Source of the DNA: Liolophura sinensis
Lineage: Eukaryota; Mollusca; Polyplacophora; Chitonida; Chitonidae
Assembly (NCBI RefSeq): GCF_032854445.1
Contig: NC_088304.1
Coordinates: 5,022,001-5,086,000, forward strand
Length of the DNA: 64,000 nucleotides
Reading direction: 5' to 3'
Shown here: piece after piece, positions 10,901 to 20,864 of the stretch
Layout of the letters: the number at the start of each line of letters is the position of its first letter
How positions within the stretch are numbered: the first letter of the stretch is position 1
Translations under genes and position numbers: made by a program
The notes under the pieces: generated by a model
The model's input: only the letters and a program-made list of their open reading frames with translations
Told to the model about the DNA's origin: nothing
The model's database searches: none

Positions 10901-11535
10901 ATTTTCTACCAGAATGCTTTATGAAACATTTGTCTATCAATGAGAATGTGAGATGGGATGTTTCTGTGATTGTATGCCCCGTTCAGTATGCCCCATTCAG
11001 TATGCCCCATTCAGTATGCCCCATTTAGTATGCACAAAAACATAAAGGCATACAGCATACTTCTTTCTGTTTATATACTTGTGGTTTTGTTTTCTGCGCC
11101 CTGCATACAAGAGATTTTCACTATAAAGAAGGCTTCATGGAAGATGTGTTGTACACATGTATGTATGTATCTATGTGCATATATGTTAATTTTCCTCCAG
11201 AATGTTCTATTCACTTTACTTTACTTTAGCGTGGTGGACATATATAGCTGAGGACCAATGGAACTGCTGTGTCGAGTATTGCATATTGTTTAAACTTACA
11301 TTTCACGCATGCAAATTAGACAATAATGACATCACAAATGGGCATTGCACCTGTAACATATTAAATGTAAGTAAATCCTGAAAAATGACTGCATTTGTGT
11401 TTTTGACAGGTGCAGCAGCGCGGCAAACTCCTGACAGTATTCTCCTCCTCACAGTACTGTGGGGGGTCCAACGAGGCGGCCTGTGTGCTCGCTGACAACT
11501 TCAAACTGAGGATGATACGGCTGGACACCACATGA
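966..11535 (+). CDS. EF-hand / PPP-family Ser/Thr phosphatase (3' part, 12 exons, one frameshift)
   Basis: Exons: 966-1139, 1515-1598, 2137-2265, 2919-3028, 4022-4195, 5618-5838, 6471-6603, 7542-7673, 8372-8478, 9526-9628, 10224-10541 and 11410-11535 (TGA). All use AG/GT borders and the phases agree. They give 602 residues plus stop once one extra base at 7643 is set aside. Fragment residues 1-57 hold a degenerate and then a canonical EF-hand ([12 protein letters not shown]). Residues 342-602 are a PPP catalytic domain with GDIHG, GDYVDRG, GNHE, CVHGG and IRAHE, the set that binds two metal ions and phosphate. The C-terminal motif is [10 protein letters not shown] instead of SAPNYC. Role: probably a calcium-responsive protein phosphatase (inference). 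PPEF/RdgC phosphatases carry EF-hands at the C-terminus, so the order here is reversed. The first exons lie left of the window. I do not recognise a named orthologue. Confidence 0.85.
1515..1598 (+). CDS. Phosphatase gene exon 2 (visible)
   Basis: Acceptor TTGTAG, donor AA|GTAATC. It completes the second EF-hand exit helix ([14 protein letters not shown]) and continues into an acidic linker. Entry and exit phases match the flanking exons. Confidence 0.75.
1627..1697. repeat. Short 19-bp tandem repeat
   Basis: Four near-identical copies of GTGATTGTTCAGTGCTTCA lie about 30 bases after the donor of the 1515-1598 exon. Confidence 0.8.
2137..2265 (+). CDS. Phosphatase gene exon 3 (visible)
   Basis: Acceptor TTATAG, donor AAAAC|GTAAGA. 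It encodes [20 protein letters not shown] and following residues, resembling a further helix-loop-helix of the EF-hand region. Its 3' end and donor closely resemble the tandem repeat that begins 150 bases downstream. Confidence 0.75.
2415..2815. repeat. 86-bp tandem repeat resembling the upstream exon end and donor
   Basis: GAGATATTCTCAT recurs at 2427, 2513, 2599 and 2685, an exact 86-bp spacing, with a diverged copy near 2791. Each unit contains CAAAAAGGTGAAAATGTGAG, which aligns to CAAAAAGATGAAAACGTAAG at the end of the 2137-2265 exon and its 5' splice site. Confidence 0.9.
2919..3028 (+). CDS. Phosphatase gene exon 4 (visible)
   Basis: Acceptor AAACAG, donor TTAG|GTATGT. It encodes a proline- and charge-rich stretch ([14 protein letters not shown]) that is probably a disordered linker between the EF-hands and the catalytic region. 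Assignment rests on phase agreement and open frame. Confidence 0.65.
3421..3655 (-). mobile_element. tRNA-derived SINE (family A), near full length
   Basis: Read on the - strand it has a tRNA-like head with a B-box-like GTTCAAGTCC, a conserved body (CCACCATAATGCTGGCCGCC) and an ATCAAATAAATAAAT tail. Same family as the full-length copy at 27658-27924. It lies in an intron of the phosphatase gene. Confidence 0.85.
4022..4195 (+). CDS. Phosphatase gene exon 5 (visible)
   Basis: Acceptor CACACAG, donor CAGG|GTAAGG. It encodes a Ser/Pro-rich linker followed by [20 protein letters not shown] and VLAIWDLQ, a more conserved-looking segment before the catalytic domain. Confidence 0.75.
4225..4945. 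repeat. Degenerate GATTGTGAATGACAGAGTGAAC array ending in (GA)n
   Basis: Imperfect repeats of about 30-40 bases built on GATTGTGAATGACAGAGTGAAC start roughly 30 bases past the donor at 4195 and end in a GA run at about 4909-4942. The long - strand open frame across it is a repeat artefact. Confidence 0.85.
5399..5549 (-). mobile_element. SINE family A, head-truncated
   Basis: The body and tail of the family are present, but the copy ends at CTTCCCACGTA and lacks the tRNA-like head. Flanks share an imperfect GGTCCAGGGTAA / GATCCAGGTTAA match, possibly a decayed target-site duplication. Confidence 0.8.
5618..5838 (+). CDS. Phosphatase gene exon 6 (visible)
   Basis: Acceptor TTCCTCAG, donor AAG|GTAGGA. 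Its 73 residues lie between linker and catalytic domain and contain [20 protein letters not shown] and [14 protein letters not shown] do not recognise a domain. Confidence 0.75.
6471..6603 (+). CDS. Phosphatase gene exon 7: entry to catalytic domain
   Basis: Acceptor CTTCACAG, donor CTGG|GTAAGA. It encodes the helical lead-in [20 protein letters not shown] and ends at TYILG, whose glycine is the first residue of the GDIHG metal-binding motif split across the intron. Confidence 0.85.
7542..7673 (+). CDS. Phosphatase gene exon 8: GDIHG and GDYVDRG, frameshifted
   Basis: Acceptor TTGTCCAG, donor GAG|GTCAGT. It encodes [18 protein letters not shown] and then LFLGD. An extra T at 7643 follows, after which [10 protein letters not shown] reads in the next frame. 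The exon is 132 bases where 131 would keep phase. Confidence 0.85.
7643..7644 (+). other. One-base insertion inside the GDYVDRG motif
   Basis: The text reads GGCGACTTACGTCGACAGAGGA. The family motif needs GGC GAC TAC GTC GAC AGA GGA, so one T is extra in the TT pair. Every other exon is intact and in phase, so an assembly error or a null allele is more likely than an old pseudogene. Confidence 0.85.
8372..8478 (+). CDS. Phosphatase gene exon 9: LLRGNHE
   Basis: Acceptor CGTTTCAG, donor AGAAG|GTGAGT. It encodes [17 protein letters not shown] and then [15 protein letters not shown], the third PPP signature, in which Asn and His bind metal and substrate. Confidence 0.9.
8700..9535. repeat. About 22-bp minisatellite made of 3' splice-site copies
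   Basis: Imperfect units of GTTACAGTGAGTGTATTTGACT fill the end of the intron. The true acceptor (TGTTACAG|TGAGTGTACAAAC) is the last unit, and the first eight or so bases of the next exon belong to the repeat. Roughly ten units keep TACAGTGAGTGT exactly. Confidence 0.9.
9526..9628 (+). CDS. Phosphatase gene exon 10
   Basis: Acceptor GTTACAG|TGAGTG, inside the last unit of the minisatellite, donor AAG|GTAAGA. It encodes [20 protein letters not shown] and [13 protein letters not shown], matching the PPP region F..LPIAA.V..K before the HGG motif. The start was set by phase with the 8372-8478 exon. Confidence 0.85.
10224..10541 (+). CDS. Phosphatase gene exon 11: CVHGG and IRAHE
   Basis: Acceptor GTTCCCAG, donor CAG|GTAATA. 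The 106 codons carry [10 protein letters not shown], the WSDP motif (WEIMWSDP), a [19 protein letters not shown] stretch and [13 protein letters not shown]. These are the fourth and fifth PPP signatures, with metal-ligand histidines at fragment residues 460 (HGG context) and 553. Confidence 0.9.
10976..11034. repeat. 14-bp tandem repeat
   Basis: Four copies of GTATGCCCCATTCA lie in the last intron of the phosphatase gene. Confidence 0.8.
11410..11535 (+). CDS. Phosphatase gene last exon
   Basis: Acceptor TTGACAG. It encodes [20 protein letters not shown] and [17 protein letters not shown], then TGA. The SSSQYC motif replaces the usual SAPNYC of the active-site loop, and GSNEAA resembles the GSN.GA seen in RdgC/PPEF enzymes. 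No EF-hand follows the catalytic domain. Confidence 0.9.
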   Translation: MQQRGKLLTVFSSSQYCGGSNEAACVLADNFKLRMIRLDTT

Positions 11536-12265
11536 TGACGAGATTTTCTGCTGAGTCATCATGGCAGCTCTACGCATTTATCTCCCTTGAATACTCTTTT
11601 GGTCATAAGAAAAATATTGAAAACTTCAAGCAGAACATATCAAACAACTCTAGTTGTTTATGGTAGAGCCTTTTTTGTGTGATTTGGAGCTCTAACACTT
11701 GGTCAGCGTGCAAACAAGTTAATTAATGTGGCTTATGATTTGATATACAATAAGATAAAGTGTTGTGAAGTTACGAATCTTCACACTCACGGTGAATTTG
11801 TTTTAGCTTTGGTGAAGGAAATCTAGGTAGTTGTTTGTGGAAATGGTAGGTATTTGTAATTTTGGGAATGGTATGGAAAAATTGTTTTTTTTTTTTTGGT
11901 TTGAGAACTGTGAAAGCAAGCATGGATGCTGGAAGGGATGCGCAATATGGCGAGTTTGCAAAATATGCGACATTGTTTTGACGATGGTTTGCTAAAAGGA
12001 AGGATTTCTGCTTCATTAGGAATTCAGAGATAAAAGTTGTTAATCACATAGTATTTTACTTTTGCTGAATAATGATTCTTTTCGTATTTTAAAAGCTCAA
12101 AAGCACTTTGTGTGTAAGATTAAGAAAATTGAAATCTTTGTATTTTTGTAATTTGCATATGTACAATGGTGTACATATATGTGGTATTTTGTATTACATA
12201 TGTTACTTCCGTTTAAAAGGATTTGCATCCCTTGACCTTAGGTATCGGTTCAATTATCCAAAGCT

Positions 12266-13000
12266 GTTAGTATTTGGAAGTATCAGTGTCCTAACATTTG
12301 GAAGTATCAGTGTCCTAGCATTTGGAAGTATCAGTGTCCTAGCATTTGGAAGTATCAGTGTCCTAACATTTGGAAGTATCAGTGTCCTAGCATTTGGAAG
12401 TATCAGTGTCCTAGCATTTGGAAGTATCAGTGTCCTAACATTTGGAAGTATCAGTGTCCTAACATTTGGAAGTATCAGTGTCCTAGCATTTGGAAGTATC
12501 AGTGTCCTAACATTTGGAAGTATCAGTGTCCTAACATTTGGAAGTATCAGTGTCCTAACATTTGGAAGTATCAGTGTCCTAACATTTGGAAGTATCAGTG
12601 TCATGGAATTTGGAAGTATTAGTGTCATGCAACTTGGAAGTATCAGTGTCATGGAATTTGGAAGTATTAGTGTCATGGAATTCGGAAGTATCAGTGTCAT
12701 GGAATTCGGAAGTATCAGTGTCATGGAATTTGGAAGTATCAGTATCATGGAATTTGGAAGTATCAGTATCATGGAATTTGGAAGTATCAATGTCCTGGAA
12801 TTCGGAAGTATCAGTGTCATGGAATTCGGATGTATCTGTGCCGTGGAATTTGGAAGTATCAGTATCATGGAATTTGGAAGTATCAGTGTCCTGGAATTCG
12901 GAAGTATCAGTGTCATGGAATTCGGATGTATCTGTGCCGTGGAATTTGGAAGTATCAGTATCATGGAATTTGGAAGTATCAATGTCATGGAGTTTAAGGG
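12266..13000. repeat. 24-bp minisatellite, about 30 copies in two variant blocks
   Basis: Units of TTTGGAAGTATCAGTGTCCTAACA. Before about 12600 they end CCTAACA or CCTAGCA; afterwards they change to CATGGAATT variants. Because 24 is divisible by three, both strands stay open throughout. It lies about 730 bases past the phosphatase stop codon and may be transcribed as 3' UTR. Confidence 0.95.
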
Positions 13001-13110
13001 ATTAACTGTAATAAATCCATTTGTTAAAATTTCTGGTATTAACCTAAGACAGATATATATACCATCAAGGGAGGCAATTCCTTGAAAAGGGAAGTAACCT
13101 ATGTATTACG

Positions 13111-13116
13111 AATAAA
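13111..13116 (+). other. Candidate polyadenylation signal (AATAAA)
   Basis: A perfect AATAAA about 1.6 kb after the phosphatase stop, just past the 24-bp minisatellite. Many other AATAAA occurrences exist in this AT-rich flank, so this is only one candidate. Confidence 0.25.
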
Positions 13117-13730
13117 AGGAGGTGCTTTCAGTGAAGATCATGAACAAGTTTATTCACATTGCTGTTGTAAGTACATGTATTGCCAGTATTAGTCATCCAA
13201 GTGTACATAGTTAATCTAAGTAGAGTAGAAAGAACAAGTTGACTGCATTGCATATAAAGTTTCCATTTTTCAGGTGGCACATTTTGCTTGACTTGCTTGA
13301 ATTCTTTCACCCACATTTTAGGGCCACCTAAGGGTGCGGTTTGATTCATTTTTTAACAAGAAAAAATAACTGTTGCCATAAAAAGTTTCATAATTTTAAG
13401 ATCCTGTGAAATAAAATATTTTTGCCTTTTTTTTTTTTTAGGTTTTTGTTGTAACATTTACAGTTACCCTCTAGGAAGTTTTTAAATAGTAAGAGGCTGT
13501 GTTATTGTGTTCATCAGGTGAGGTGATACTGTATATATCATATGTTGATTTGTTATCTGTAACTTTTGATCCATTCACCAAACCAAGCTCATCATGATGT
13601 GTTTCAAATTGAATTACAAACTGATATCACTATTTTTGATGTTCTATCATCATAGTTTTACAATTCTTCACATTTTAAGCGGAAATGAGTACTAATGAAC
13701 ACTTTTAATGTATTATCACCCAACCATGAT

Positions 13731-13785
13731 AACGACCATGGTTTGTTGTCATGGTAACAACCATGGTAACAGACCAAGGTAACAA
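13731..13785. promoter_or_regulatory. Cluster of RFX X-box-like palindromes
   Basis: GTTGTCATGGTAAC and ACAACCATGGTAAC lie next to each other (13745-13758 and overlapping to about 13770), with further half-sites around them. Each differs at one position from the X-box consensus. The cluster is internally repetitive, so it could equally be a hairpin-forming repeat. Confidence 0.3.
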
Positions 13786-14334
13786 TGATGTAGCAGTTTG
13801 TTGAAGCTTGTAAATAGCTATTGTGTGGAACAAATACACTCACTGAACTGGTGAAGCACAAACTACTGGGTAGAGACTGAGCATAGCTGGAGTGATAGTG
13901 TTGTATTGTAGACAGTGTATATGTAAAATGGGATTTCTGGGTCTAATATAAATTAAGGTTTCTTGCAAATGTCAATTATCAAATGTTAACTCCCTTTTTT
14001 TCATTTATCGGCGCATGCAGAAATAATGTCTTTTTTGTTACTTTTCCACCTTTCTACCTCCATGTGTTTATCAAGCTTTGCGTGCAATCTGTATATGGAA
14101 TTTGATGGGATATATGGTAACAAAATGTTATTCTGTGCACAGTAAATAGCATTGAAAGTAATATAGCCCATATTTTGCCTAGTTTAGCCAATTATTGATA
14201 TGTCAGTTTTTCAAAAGTAAATGGAGAGTGCTCTTGGGAGATAATATAAACATTTTATATGGGAAAGAATACCAGTCGCATGCCCAGGGTCTGTGGTTTA
14301 CTGAAATCATGTTAGTGGTCAGATATGTTCAATT

Positions 14335-15000
14335 ACCCTCCCCCCCACCCAAAAAAAAGATGTCATGTTGCCCCAAAATGTGTCATGTTACCCCCAAAAT
14401 ATGTTTCATGCTGCCCCCCCAAAACCTGTGTGATGGTGCCCCCAAAACCTGTGTGATGTTTGCCCCCAAAACATGTCATGTTATCCCCAGTTTATCCCCA
14501 AAAGATGCTTCATGTTGCCCCCCAAAAGATGCTTCATGTTGCCCCCAAGAGACATTTTATGTTGCCCCCAAAAGATCCTTCATGTGGCCCCCTGTAGAGG
14601 TTTCATGTTGCCACCTAAAAGATACTTCATGTGGCCCCTCCAAGATGTTTCATGTTACCCCCAAAAGATGCTGAATGTTGCCTCTCTTCATGCAGCCCCA
14701 AGAAGCTTCATCTTGGCTTAAGAAGCTTCACCTTGCCCCCAAGAAGCTTCACCTCCCCCCTCCAGAAACTTCACCTTTGCCTCCCTCCAAGAAGCTTCAT
14801 CTTGCCCCCAAGAAGCGTCATCTTGCCCCCCAGAAGCTTCACCTTGCCCCCAAGAAGCTTCACCTCCCCCCCCCCAGAAACTTCACCTTTGCCCCCCCCC
14901 CCCCCCCCCGAAGATTCATGTTGCTACTCTGCCAAGAACCTCCATTTTAACCCCAAGAAGCTTATGTTTTCCCCCCCCCCCCAGAGAAACTTTATTTTGA
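14335..15000. repeat. C-rich 25-30-bp degenerate array
   Basis: Units around CCCCCAAAAGATGCTTCATGTTG drift into CCCCAAGAAGCTTCACCTTG, interrupted by C runs of up to about 17 bases. It yields proline-rich open frames in several frames, which are not gene-like. Confidence 0.9.
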
Positions 15001-16984
15001 CCCTCTCTCCTCCTGCCCAAGCAGTTTCATTTTGTTTCTCCCTCCAAAACACTACGGTACCCCAATATCTGAATAAGCTTCATTCTGCTACCCCCACCAC
15101 CACACTGCCCCACCTCTTCCTAAGAGAAGCTTCGTTTTGCCACCCAATAAAAGTTTGACGTTTACAGTACTTTGTAGCCAGTATTTTGCCGTCATTGTTA
15201 AGGTTCTGACATATTGTTAACACTGTATAAAAGTAGTTTTATTTTCTTGCATTCTGACAACTTCAATAAAAAAGAGTAAGTAATGGATGAAGATTTCAGT
15301 CTAATCAAGGTTATACAAATTCTTCAGTTTTTGTCAGTAAAAATTCTTAATAATCATTGTTGTTAAACAAAAAATATCAGGCTACAGGCCAGAAAGTGTT
15401 TTTGGATGTAGCTCAATATAATCACAAATTATTTCGAAATAGATGATAAAGTACTGTATGGCTCGTATGCATTCATACAAAGGTTGTGACTAGATGTTAT
15501 AGTACATATGTACCCTAACTGGAAACCTCAACAAATACTGTACCAGTGGTGCTAAACCACAATTTCTGTCTGTTTCTGTATGTACAGGCACTAGCTGTGT
15601 AAAATCTTTGTGTTACCTGTGTATAAGGAATGAGTTTCCTTTTATACTTACGTGATCATGTCAGATTGTGCTTTTTATCCACCTTACTCTCTTGATCCTG
15701 TTCCGTAATGCCAATTTTTACATCCTCGAAACTTTGAAATCTGCAGCTGAACAGTTGTTTGTGGGTCATAAGGAGTTTAAATTACAGATACCCTATATGA
15801 AAAAATGTACACACTTAAAAATTTGTGAATTTGAGACTATTAGCTGATCATTGTTCTGAATTTTGATATGTGGACTTGAAAGGAAAGAACACAGCATCAG
15901 TTCTGATTGGCTGGACTGAGAGATTGACAAGTCCGTGCTGTGCCTAGCCTAAGCTGAATTCTAGAGGTGGCAGATTTATTCAAGCTTGATCAGGGCTGTA
16001 GTATATAACCCAGAAAACCCTATCTCCATTGTCAGCCAATCAGGGTTCATTGTGTATTGCCTTTAGCTTCTGCAGAAAACATTGAAAACTACCTGTATTT
16101 TTTAAATGTTTGAATTCAAATGAGGGCTTCACAGATCATTTTGGTGTCTGCAGTGACACAAGCATCTATTTTTTCATACCAAGCTCCATGTTTTATTTTG
16201 AAGTAGCTCCGATACTTGCCAGAAGTACATGTATTTCCAAAGGTGAAAATGAAAAATTGCTTTACATCACTGGCATCTATTTTATTTAATGTAACCAAAA
16301 AAATCTACTGTTAGTTTTAAATATAGCTTTGATCAGAATTTCCACTAATGCTAACCTCTTACTTTTATTTCCTTTGGCTTTGAAAAATTACTATAGTAAA
16401 CTGACGCCCAACTCTCTAGCCTGCTTTGTACAAGTGGTCCAAAAGTTTGACACATCAGTACTCATCACTTACTGTTTTGAAGTTTATGGTTGACCTAAAG
16501 TTAGGTGTGGGCTATAGTTACTCATTTTTTCATGATTCTAAGAGCTCTAGTGATATTAGAAAAGGTAATTTGAGATTTGTTTGGTATGTAGGAACATAGC
16601 GTACTTGAAAAAAAAGCTTTAGCACCAAATACAATATTGTGTGACTTTTATCTGGCTTTAAAAATGCATTTTTAAAGGCCGTTTTTAGGGCAAATATGGC
16701 ATTTTTTTTGGAGATGAGGTTGTCTGTGTAAAACGTTTTTATAGAGCTATTCACACTTACGTTAGAAAGGTTTGAATTTGTGATATACATGCACGTTCAA
16801 TATATGTTCAACAGGAGATTGGTGTACATGTAACTGCGTCCACAGTTAGAACAACCGCTGAAAACACAGGCAATTGAAACAGAAAATAAGAAGAAAATTG
16901 GCTGTTTTTCTTGTGCAAGTTGTTAAATGATTGTGATATTGCTGAACAAAATTGCGATAAAATGCAGAGATCACTGAAGCTATG

Positions 16985-17098
16985 CTTAAGTATTTTATTA
17001 CACTTTGCACCTGTGAATTTTATTACATTTTGTACCTGTGAATTTTATTACACTTTGCACCTGTGAATTTTATCACACTTTGCACCTGTGAATTTTAT
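16985..17098. repeat. 25-29-bp tandem repeat
   Basis: Four copies of TTTTATTACACTTTGCACCTGTGAA with small changes. Confidence 0.85.
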
Positions 17099-17532
17099 GC
17101 ATGGATGATAGTGATTGTAAACAAACATGTCCATTGTAAAACTTCATCTTGTATTATAACTGTTCAAACATTCCAAAATGTCATTTTCATTGGTCATGTA
17201 CCAGTGTCACCTACGGATTCCATAGTATTAGCCTGACAGTTTCATGAAGATCCTTAAGTGTTAAGTATAACCTTTACCTGTTGGTACACCTTATATCTCT
17301 ACAACGTAGGCTGTGTTAAGGGCATACTTGGCTAAGTGGACTTCATAACACTGGGGCTAGTACGTTCTTGTAAGGAGCTCAACATGTATACGTCACCCAC
17401 CTTTCAGTATTGTAGAAAATTTTAAGTTCACCTTACACTATGAGCAATACATTAACTGTGGCGGTTGAAAATTTTCAGTTTATACAGACAGAAAATTTCC
17501 TCAGTTATTGAACAAAGGTTTGTAAATATCCT

Positions 17533-17671
17533 GGGGCCACTTTCACAAAACTTTGTAAGTCAGGTTTTGCAGGACTTTTTGTTTTTGTAAATGAGGTCTA
17601 GGTTATAGTGCCATAAGGTGATGAGAAAAATTACGGGAAATTGATGTACAAAGTTTTGTGAAAGTGGTCCC
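17533..17671. mobile_element. 139-bp MITE-like inverted repeat
   Basis: Arms 17533-17557 and 17647-17671 are reverse complements over 25 bases with one mismatch, starting GGGGCCACTTTCACAAAACT. Size and terminal inverted repeats fit a non-autonomous DNA element. No clear target duplication was seen. Confidence 0.7.
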
Positions 17672-17825
17672 TGAACACTGATATTTTCTCTACCCATGAA
17701 AAAGGACTAGCCACATATATGTAGTATTACACATACAACTGGCGGGTTTTTAGTGCATTTTAAAGCACCTGACTTCATTTACATAGCCTGCTACTGACAT
17801 ACTCTGCAACAAGACACAGTATATG

Positions 17826-17905
17826 TACACACACCTAGTGACTCCTCATCACATGACTGAAAAATTGTTCAGTACAATGTTAAACCCTGAGCATACATAC
17901 ATACA
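17826..17905 (+). mobile_element. SINE family B tail fragment
   Basis: CATGACTGAAAAATTGTTCAGTACAATGTTAAACCC followed by CATA repeats matches the 3' part of the copy at 22005-22275. Confidence 0.6.
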
Positions 17906-19889
17906 TATGCGTTAAAGTGGTATTGTTTTGTAGATATATTCTTGCCCATTGTAATCAGCGTTATGTAAATTTTCAAACTCAAATGTTAGTTTTCTGTGTT
18001 TTTATACAATGATGTTAATAACAGCAATTAGTAATGCCAGTGTAGATATTTCTGTTGATTACAATTATGTATCCATTCAGACTTTCCATGTTGCTTTTTA
18101 CCGTTTGTTTTCCGTGTGATATATTCTTTGATGATGTACGTGTGTATTGTAATGATAGCGCCATTTATTCTACCCAATCACTGGTCATTCTTTATGATCT
18201 TGGCAACATATATCTATCTACCCATTTAATCACAGGTTTATGGGTTAGCAAAAAACCCCCAAAAACACTGAACCAAGCTTTTTGTGTTCACATTATCCAC
18301 CATTACTCGTACTTTTCATTAACATTCTGAAAGTCACAAATTTGATTTTCAAACATTTTAAAAAATCTGAAGCAATTTCACAATTCACAGCATTGTCAGT
18401 TTTCAAATAAGGTCACAAAATCTGCCGCATTTTCACCATTCTCAAAGTCTACAGACTATAACATAATTCCTAAAGCCAGCCGAATATTCACCGAATAGAT
18501 GGTGTATTAGATCTTTTTTGTGTACAGTATTTGAGAAATCTCTTCATAGAAATTTGTCTAAATGTTTCCATTGCCCTATCATTAAACTTAACTCATTATC
18601 CTTCCTTATTAACTTAACCTTTTGCACATTACATGTCATAACAATCATGTTTTACTTCTCAACACAATATTACACAATTATGATTTCTGGATTTTTTTCT
18701 TTATTTCGAGTATGTGTGGGGAAAAATACCACCAAACTGTGTCCAGTGACATACAGATTGTATTTTTGTGACTGACTTTTAATTCTCTACAACTGTGTAC
18801 TGCCTACAGAAACACTCATTTATACAATTACTAGATGATTATAAAATGAACAATGTTTTATTTTTGTTTTATTGGGAATGATTCATGCTTTCACTGCTAC
18901 AGAACTCTGCCATGTACAATGAGAAACAATATTGAAAGTTTGGTCTGAGAAATGGCCATTTAAATGTCCTATTTTCACATGTCTTGGTGAAAAGGCAATA
19001 TGGCTACATGTCCTGCATGTACCATATATTTAATTTGAACAAAATGGCTGAGTTCTTCACAGATTTTTTTTCTTGAACCATAAGGGGAAGAACAGTACAT
19101 ATACTTCTCTTCCATATTTTATGATTATTGTTATTATTACTAAAATGATATCACTTTGTTGTTTTGTCTATTTTTTGTATCCTAGTAGCAGAAGAAACTA
19201 AAGTGTATGTGGTTCTTTGTTTCTCATTTCCATCATTTCTCAGTTCCGTGTTTTGTGGTTAAAATTGAAGTTATATTACTTTTCAATCATGCTGCAATGA
19301 TTGTGTTGTCATTGTCCAGTAGAATTCTTCCATTAGAAGTTTATTTTAAAGAAGTGGAATGTGTCTACCAAAAGAACGATTTGTTTTGAATAATCTCTAT
19401 TGAAACATTTGATCTTTTCCCTCCGATGTGTGTAAGTTCTAATCTTCTATATATATATATGGATTGACTTATGATAGAATATATATGGTTGAATGAAAGT
19501 CATTTGTTTCAAAATGTTCATTGACCTCTATAAGAATAGACAACACCAGACTTCAAGTGTATATAAGAAACGACGAAGTATATCACCTAAAGGTTAAAAA
19601 AGATAATTTTTTTTTTGTCTTTGTGATGTTACATAACTGAGATTTGCCAGTTCAAAGTAAGCAGAGTCATGCACATTTAGAAAATGGAGAACGCAGCCTA
19701 TTATTCTATTAACCGAAAACGCATCTGTTTCAGTTTACATCATCCCAAACCCCTGTTGGCCTTTTAACCAAAGTTAGTAACTGGACATAATTTGTCCCTC
19801 TTGCTTTATCATGACGTCATCCTGTGATGTTGTGAGAATTCCAGACTAAAAATTGATTTATGGATTTATTGTGTTACTAAGCACTCATT

Positions 19890-20000
19890 AAAAACGACTG
19901 TCTATCACAGGTAACAAAATGGAACGACTGTCTAGTACAGGTAACAAAATGGAATGACTGTCTATCACAGGTAACAAAATGGAACGACTGTCTATCACGG
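19890..20000. repeat. 30-bp tandem repeat, four copies
   Basis: AACGACTGTCTATCACAGGTAACAAAATGG repeats four times. The last unit runs directly into the left arm of the inverted repeat at 20002. Confidence 0.85.
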
Positions 20001-20001
20001 G

Positions 20002-20159
20002 TAACAAAATTGAACATGTAAACTTTTGTGTACTATAGATGTACATAACAGTGAGTCTCACTGATATACATTTTTGTTTGTTATGTGGTACGCATTTTTG
20101 TTTAAGTACACAAGTTGCCTATCTCTAGTATACAAAAGTTTACATGTTCAATTTTGTTA
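20002..20159. repeat. Inverted repeat with 34-bp arms (33/34)
   Basis: TAACAAAATTGAACATGTAA (start of arm 20002-20035) is matched in reverse complement at 20126-20159 with one mismatch over 34 bases. The loop is about 90 bases. It could be a MITE or a rearranged end of the adjacent tandem repeat, since both share GGTAACAAAAT. Confidence 0.85.
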
Positions 20160-20639
20160 GTTATGTGTACTTGAACTACAGTCGCCATAGAGCACGTCAG
20201 GAAATAGAAAATTGCTGTTGCTGTATGTGTCTCTTTCCACCCCTCTTCCTGAATAACCCAGGATTTATTTTTCCTTTAACCATCAGAACCACACTTTTCA
20301 TGGTTAAAGAGCTGGCTCCCTGCAATGATCAGGCCCCTCGCCAATATCGTCACGTGTTCAAATCCCACTCACACTGTTTTGACTGTGGGAATTTGTGGAT
20401 TCCTCGTCTCGTTGACTGTTCGTTGTGTTTGTTTTGTAACAATAAGTGGTGAACGATGTTCGTGCGCTAAAAAAATCTTTTGAATTGAACAGAAAGTCTG
20501 TTGTTTGAGTGACGCTAGAATGTATTCTCGCATTGCAGCAGAATATTCTGTTATTAAAGCATGCATATCCTTTTATTTCAACATAAAAGTTGTTCTATAG
20601 TCTAACAGGATACTGTGTTAAATGTTACACTGTATTTGT

Positions 20640-20833
20640 TTATTTTTTTATTTGATTGGTGTTTTATGCCGTATTCAAGAATATTTCACTTATATGACAG
20701 CGGCCAGCATTATGGTGGGAGGAAACTGGACAGTGCCCGGGGGTAACCCATGACCATCCGCCGGGGAGGAAACCAGCATATGAGCTGGACTTGAACTCAC
20801 AGCGATCGCGTTGGTGGGAGGCTCCTGGGTCAT
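20640..20833 (-). mobile_element. SINE family A, internally deleted
   Basis: Tail, body and tRNA-like head are present on the - strand, but about 40 bases between the ACCATCCGC and GGAGGAAACC segments are missing relative to the copy at 3421. Confidence 0.85.
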
Positions 20834-20864
20834 TACTCCACTGTATTATGTGTTTATAATAGCA

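Noticed and set aside
12108-13085. 325-codon open frame on the + strand (and 244 codons on the -) with an eight-residue repeat
   Set aside because: It lies on a 24-bp minisatellite. A period divisible by three keeps all frames open once one is, and no splice sites or domain support a protein.
20144-20452. 102-codon + strand frame with several Cys residues
   Set aside because: It begins inside an inverted-repeat arm, has no splice support and no recognisable domain.
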